From contig MU646356.1 of NCBI GenBank assembly GCA_026770585.1, forward strand, positions 861,680 through 876,661: a stretch of 14,982 nucleotides of DNA, read 5' to 3'. The position numbers were made by a program, and so were the translations under genes. Every line of letters starts with the position of its first letter. Position 1 is the stretch's first letter. The notes beneath the pieces are model-generated. The model did not search any database, had not been told where the DNA came from, and was given only the letters and a program-made list of their open reading frames with translations. Shown in pieces: positions 12,701-14,982 of this stretch. This DNA comes from Baffinella frigidus (lineage: Eukaryota; Cryptophyceae; Cryptomonadales; Baffinellaceae).

Positions 12701-13957
12701 AGGACCAAATCGTCGATTGTAAAACCTCCAATTCACCTAGGCAGGCACTCTTTTCGGGGGGTCCGCCCAGACCAAAATCAGATTTTGAAATCGACGATTT
12801 GGTCCTCCTTAGAGGGTTGGTGGTCCCCGACCGCGCTGCACCCTCAACGGAAACCTATTCCGCCGACATATTTTTTTTGTGAAGGGCCGTTTTCGGACGT
12901 TGGAAGCGTTGGGTCTTTTTCGTTGATTCGGGGTGGCGGACCGCAGATCGCTCCATCACATCGCTGGCGCGATTTTTACCTAGGCAGACCCCCCATTTTC
13001 GGGGGGTCAGCCCAGACTAAAACCTGATTTTGAAATCGACCGCAGATCGCTGGGGCGTTTGATTCGGCGTTTTCGGCGCTGAAGGGCCCCTTCAAACCGT
13101 CCCCCGAGAAAAGGTCCCTCTCTTTCTGCAAACGGTGGATGTTTCGAGGCGCACGCGCGATTTATCCACTCAGAGGGCTACGTTACCTTATCCATAGGAA
13201 CCCCCTTATGTCCCTACGGGTTTCCTACCGTAGGGTCCTAGGTCTCATCGTTTGGGGGTTATTCAAAGTCCTTTCGAAGTCTGGTGTGTGGCTCGGAGTG
13301 GTCGAATCCGCAGAGCTGACGTTCAAGCAGGAGCATTGCCACGTGCAACAACACTGCAGGGACGTGGTCAGTTTACACGTGCACAACACTACAGGGACGT
13401 GGTCAGACACGTGCAACAACCCTACAGGGACGTGTTCCGTTTCGCAACGCTTCCCTCTTGGTTGCCATGCTCTGAACCACCGCCGCAAACCTACACCCTA
13501 AAACCTAAACCCTCAACCTTACCTAACCGCCGCAACCGTTCCGTCTGCAGCAAGGATGCTGTCAGCCCCGGAGGGGTGTCGATGGAGGCTATGGCATTGA
13601 CGCCGGGGGCTCTGCCGTCGACCCTTGACGAGGCACGAACGGTCCTTGAATCCTGAACCCGAAACCCGAAACCCGAACCTCGGAACCCGAAACACGAAAC
13701 ACGATTCCTGAAATCCGAAACACGAAACCCGAACTCAAACCCCGGAACCTTAACTCCTAACCCTTAACCCTTAACCCTTAACGCTACAATCTAAACCCTG
13801 AACCAAAAAAACAAAACCAAAAACCAAAAACCAAAACAACCAAACCCCACAACCCAAACCCCAACCCCAAAACCCCACACCCCAAACCCCAAACCAGGTC
13901 CTCGACGACCCGAGCTTAACAGAGGAAGACCTTGACCAGGGCGTCCAATCCCTCCGG
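9372..13957 (+). CDS. Unrecognised, probably plastid-targeted protein (8 candidate exons, 3' partial)
   Basis: Spliced gene with proposed exons 9372-9797, 10203-10250, 10679-10882, 11077-11139, 11761-11799, 12061-12102, 13555-13641 and 13898-13957. All junctions are phase 0, giving 323 codons with no stop, so it continues right of the last exon. Start: first ATG after an in-frame TGA at 9324-9326, with G at -3. Residues 1-27 look like a signal peptide (Arg-rich, then LATVACFMTLFCG, cleavage ANA|W); residues 28-73 are Ser/Arg-rich with few acids, like a transit peptide. The remainder is hydrophilic and helical (MKKELEDARAALAA, VAQIEEASRKLGQ) and ends in a FIVAR-like segment (LDEARTVLDDPSLTEEDLDQ). 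I do not recognise the family. Exon 1 is secure; the small exons rest on splice sites, shared phase and codon character. Confidence 0.6.
9828..10103. repeat. Short TTTGGGG/TTTAGGG blocks around MITE copy 1
   Basis: G-rich on the sense strand at 9828-9872 and 10070-10103, each followed by a related GTAACCTTG..G..TCTATC.TG string, suggesting duplication of the flank. Confidence 0.7.
9907..10064. mobile_element. MITE-like element, copy 1
   Basis: Terminal inverted repeats of about 31 bases (CCCTCACGGAAGGACCAAAA at the left; complement at 10034-10064) flank 96 noncoding bases with a central hairpin (AGACACCCC/GGGGTGTCT, 9990-10012). Lies in intron 1 of the plus-strand gene. Shares its ends with 12691-12817. 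Confidence 0.78.
10203..10250 (+). CDS. Plus-strand gene candidate exon 2
   Basis: Acceptor GGGCGCAG|GTC and donor CGG|GTACGC bound 16 codons in phase 0: VELGWLTDAVRTALGR. It lies in a GC-rich non-repetitive island. No homology; the evidence is splice sites, phase and an amphipathic helix only. Confidence 0.42.
10679..10882 (+). CDS. Plus-strand gene exon 3
   Basis: Donor AAG|GTGGGT is strong. Frame PEQREEATPEEFSQWKAMLA then DSAVSDEVK is clearly coding. The start is uncertain: TCAACACAG|AAG at 10679 includes a Lys/Cys stretch and a Ser/Glu-rich stretch encoded by a 15-base tandem repeat, while CCTGCAG|GGG at 10793 skips them. Both are phase 0. Confidence 0.6.
10720..10772. repeat. 15-base tandem repeat in or beside exon 3
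   Basis: About 3.5 units of ATTCATCTGAAGAAG. If translated in the exon frame it gives a Ser/Glu-rich stretch (SSEKYSPVEDSSEEDSSE). Confidence 0.85.
10960..11068. repeat. About 29-base minisatellite, plus-gene intron
   Basis: Three to four units of GATGACCCTATGATTAGAAC directly upstream of the exon 4 acceptor. Confidence 0.85.
11077..11139 (+). CDS. Plus-strand gene exon 4
   Basis: Acceptor GGCATCAG|GCG, donor AAG|GTACCC; 21 codons ATAMKKELEDARAALAASAV then K. A strong coiled-coil or helix propensity. Its 3' edge (GCCGTCAAG) has relatives downstream near 11360 and 11550. Confidence 0.62.
11146..11220. repeat. Two 35-base tandem units
   Basis: ATGTTGGTAT.AC.AACAGTCTCTTCCCCTCCC twice, starting just after the exon 4 donor. 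Confidence 0.88.
11303..11554. repeat. Duplicated block of about 70 bases, 180 bases apart
   Basis: CATGCAGAGGTG.CTGGGCTGAG... at 11303-11369 and 11483-11554, each ending in a GCC.T.AAG string like the exon 4 3' edge. Three copies of GTGTCTGGGGGAAATTGG lie between them. Confidence 0.78.
11675..11690 (+). repeat. Copy of the exon 5 5' edge
   Basis: CCACCAG|GTGGCACAGATCAAGG repeats the acceptor and first codons (VAQI) of exon 5, 86 bases upstream of it; a CCCTACA array lies between. Confidence 0.78.
11761..11799 (+). CDS. Plus-strand gene exon 5 (39-base micro-exon)
   Basis: Acceptor CCAACCAG|GTG at the end of a CCCTAA-like array; donor CAG|GTGCGC. Thirteen codons VAQIEEASRKLGQ, continuing the helix of exon 4. 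A 5'-edge copy (CCACCAG|GTGGCACAGAT) lies at 11675-11690. Confidence 0.6.
12061..12102 (+). CDS. Plus-strand gene candidate exon 6 (42-base micro-exon)
   Basis: Acceptor ACTGCGCAG|GTT and donor GAG|GTGCGT bound 14 phase-0 codons VVSVASGNKAAAAE. The frame stays open beyond the donor through AGLLWIVIK, a stretch that recurs at 14598-14631, so the exon could be longer. Moderate support only. Confidence 0.45.
12103..12600. other. Intron with short TTTCGGG block
   Basis: A TTTCGGG/TTTCGAG block at 12205-12256 is G-rich on the sense strand. AGCGGGCCTCCTGTGGAT at 12119 recurs at 14598. No further exon seen. Confidence 0.5.
12691..12817. mobile_element. MITE-like element, copy 2
   Basis: Ends share a perfect 17-base inverted core GGACCAAATCGTCGATT (12702-12718/12789-12805), matching the ends of the element at 9907. 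The interior includes TTTTCGGGGGGTC.GCCCAGA. Confidence 0.78.
12818..13340. other. Intron interior, MITE neighbourhood
   Basis: Apart from the MITE fragment I see no exon. CCTACCGTAGGGTCCTAGG at 13227 is an inverted relative of the sequence near 14688. Confidence 0.5.
12979..13040. mobile_element. Fragment of the MITE-like family interior
   Basis: About 62 bases matching 12736-12795 (CCTAGGCAG ... TTTTGAAATCGAC) without the terminal repeats. Flanked by GACCGCAGATCGCT, which occurs at 12940 and 13038. Confidence 0.68.
13341..13436. repeat. 32-36-base minisatellite
   Basis: Three units of CACGTGCA.CAACACTACAGGGACGTG, with an E-box-like CACGTG in each. Confidence 0.88.
13492..13896. repeat. 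7-mer arrays around and after exon 7
   Basis: CCCTAAA at 13492-13530; then from 13652 ACCCGAA, CCCTTAA, CCAAAAA and CCCCAAA blocks filling the intron up to the exon 8 acceptor AAACCAG. Confidence 0.93.
13555..13641 (+). CDS. Plus-strand gene exon 7
   Basis: Begins after CTGCAGCAAG|GAT; the alternative AG four bases earlier gives a stop. Encodes DAVSPGGVSMEAMALTPGAL then PSTLDEART and ends at ACG|GTCCTT. The frame runs unbroken to TGA at 13654 if not spliced (VLES), so this could also be a terminal exon. Splicing to exon 8 restores the helical pattern LDEART|VLDDPSLTEEDLD. Confidence 0.6.
13898..13957 (+). CDS. Plus-strand gene exon 8 (FIVAR-like helix)
   Basis: Acceptor CCCAAACCAG|GTC formed by a CCCAAAC array; donor CGG|GTCAAC. 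Twenty codons VLDDPSLTEEDLDQGVQSLR. With exon 7 it resembles the L..A..VL.DP..T.E.VD.A...L pattern of FIVAR-type helical repeats (inference). A diverged copy lies at 14250-14300. Confidence 0.62.
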
Positions 13958-13962
13958 GTCAA

Positions 13963-14092
13963 CCCCACACCCTGAACCCTACACCCTTCACCCCACAACC
14001 TACACCCTACACCCTACACCCTACACCCTGCACCCGACACCCGACACCCGACACCCGACACCCTCAACCCTACCCTAAACCCTAATACCTTG
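13963..14092. repeat. CCCTACA/CCCGACA 7-mer array
   Basis: ACCCTAC then ACCCGAC units right after the exon 8 donor. Confidence 0.93.
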
Positions 14093-14249
14093 GCTTCGAG
14101 GGTGGGTTTTCGGGGGCCTTGGAGTCTGGGCAATGTGGACCTAGTTGACTATTTCCCTACGGGGTTCTAAGCGAATTGTTAGACCTTATTTCGACACGAA
14201 ATAGTGATGCGGTTTGAAAACCTGGTAGCGACTCTTGTGAAGACCAAAC

Positions 14250-14300
14250 GACCAGAGCTTGACAGTGGAAGACCTTGACCAGGGCGTCCAATCTCAGCGG
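14250..14300 (+). CDS. Diverged second copy of the FIVAR-like exon
   Basis: In-frame homologue of exon 8: DQSLTVEDLDQGVQSQR, followed by the same donor context CGG|GTCAACCCCACACCCTGA and another CCCTACA array. A phase-0 acceptor could be CCAG|AGC at 14256. A stop (TGA 14238-14240) closes the frame upstream, so use needs that internal acceptor. It could be an extra repeat-encoding exon or a decaying copy. Confidence 0.4.
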
Positions 14301-14302
14301 GT

Positions 14303-14395
14303 CAACCCCACACCCTGAACCCTACACCCTACACCCTACACCCTACACCCTACACCCTGAACCCTACCCTGAACGATGAACCCTAGACCCTAGAT
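14303..14395. repeat. CCCTACA 7-mer array after the second FIVAR-like copy
   Basis: Same CCCCACACCCTGAACCCTAC lead-in as at 13965, showing that exon, donor and array were duplicated as a unit. Confidence 0.93.
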
Positions 14396-14810
14396 CCGAA
14401 GCCGCTGCGCTTCCTGGCGGTCAGTCGTGGCCCCCACCACCAGCAACTCCTGCATCGAAGGAGCTTTTTATCTCTCTCTTTCTATCTCCCTCTCTCTTTC
14501 GCTCTCGCTCTCTCTTACACACACACTGTGGTCAAGGTTGTCTCCTGGTGTGCACTACCGGCGTCACGCGTGCGCAAGGGAGGAAGCAATGTGCACAGCG
14601 GGCCTCCTGTGGATAGCTATCGAGTCCACGTTATCCCTTAAGTGGCGAGGGGGTCACAATTGACCACCAAGAGGTCCTAGGCATGTCCTAGGGCCCTACG
14701 GTAGGGTGTATGTGCCTACTCGTTAATTGAGGGATAGGGGGCATTCTATGTTTCGGCTCTCTGCCTTTCAAGAATCGCGTTTTGGTACATGGAGTGCACA
14801 CCGGATCGCG
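14396..14810. other. Right-hand stretch without a supported exon
   Basis: Holds a CT/CA microsatellite (14465-14527), the AGCGGGCCTCCTGTGGAT repeat (14598) and palindromic CCTAGG motifs (14682-14705). Further exons may be here, but I could not find a phase-consistent one. Confidence 0.5.
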
Positions 14811-14982
14811 TAAACCCTAAACCCTCAACCCTACACCCTAAACCATAAACCATAAACCATAAACCATAAACCATAAACCAAAACCACAAACCACAAACCA
14901 CAAACCACAAACCACAAACCACAAACCACAAAACCACAAACCACAAACCACAAACCACAAACCACAAACCACAAACCACAAA
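14811..14982. repeat. CCCTAAA to CCATAAA to CCACAAA 7-mer arrays at the window edge
   Basis: The unit shifts stepwise from AAACCCT (14811) to AAACCAT (14843) to AAACCAC (14878 to the end), with occasional one-base slips. Confidence 0.95.

Noticed and set aside
13139-13501. Plus-strand open frame of 120 codons
   Set aside because: Runs through the CACGTGCA minisatellite and inverted CCTAGG motifs, with no splice-consistent boundaries.
14746-14979. Minus-strand frame of repeated VVCGLWF
   Set aside because: Pure translation of the CCACAAA array.

Overview
This is nuclear DNA of a eukaryote, not a bacterial locus. There are no operons or ribosome-binding sites. All recognisable protein sequence lies in short exons (about 39-210 bases, one of 426) separated by GT...AG introns, and most long open frames are read-through of tandem repeats. 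The organism is probably a flagellated alga with a red-derived complex plastid (cryptophyte, haptophyte, stramenopile or relative). The left gene is a central-pair protein of motile cilia, and the right gene begins with a signal peptide ending ANA|W followed by an Arg/Ser-rich stretch, like the bipartite plastid leaders of such algae. The lineage is inference.

Left two thirds, minus strand (8974 down to 93 and beyond the left edge): a 13-exon homologue of CFAP221/PCDP1 (Chlamydomonas FAP221), a Ca2+/calmodulin-linked component of the C1d projection of the ciliary central pair. I rebuilt it by chaining exons whose splice phases agree (0,1,0,0,0,0,0,1,0,0,0,0,2). The chain gives 546 codons with hallmark segments in the family order: VYTKLKRNK, RVHILPATTTHFSI, EWRYYYDCIRIH, LVPIHAYP, VDFGICML, GTVPAHG, GLRFP, GKLSYKEL and VKWFPAIGDD. 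The rest of the protein lies off the left edge.

Middle (8975-9371): a 397-base divergent, probably bidirectional promoter region containing a CRE-like palindrome.

Right third, plus strand (9372 to beyond the right edge): the start of an unrecognised, probably plastid-targeted protein. I propose eight exons, all joined in phase 0 (323 codons, no stop reached). It has a helical, Lys/Glu/Ala-rich middle and a C-terminal pair of exons resembling a FIVAR-type helical repeat.

The unusual biology is in the introns. Many are built largely of 7-base telomere-like arrays (variants of TTTAGGG, such as TTTCGGG, TTTGGGG, TTTCTGG, TTTACGG and TTTGTGG), often with a different variant in each array. The arrays frequently run directly into the CAG acceptor, so the repeat supplies the 3' splice site. 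Nearly every larger intron also holds one to three partial copies of an adjacent exon edge together with its splice site. Some copies are dead, but one full copy (exon 11b) differs from its partner by seven synonymous and no amino-acid changes over 24 codons and keeps length and phase, so it looks functional. About half of the exons start with GT right after CAG, as expected if introns grew or arose by duplicating AGGT-containing segments. Two small inverted-repeat (MITE-like) families also sit in introns. Both window edges lie in simple repeats.
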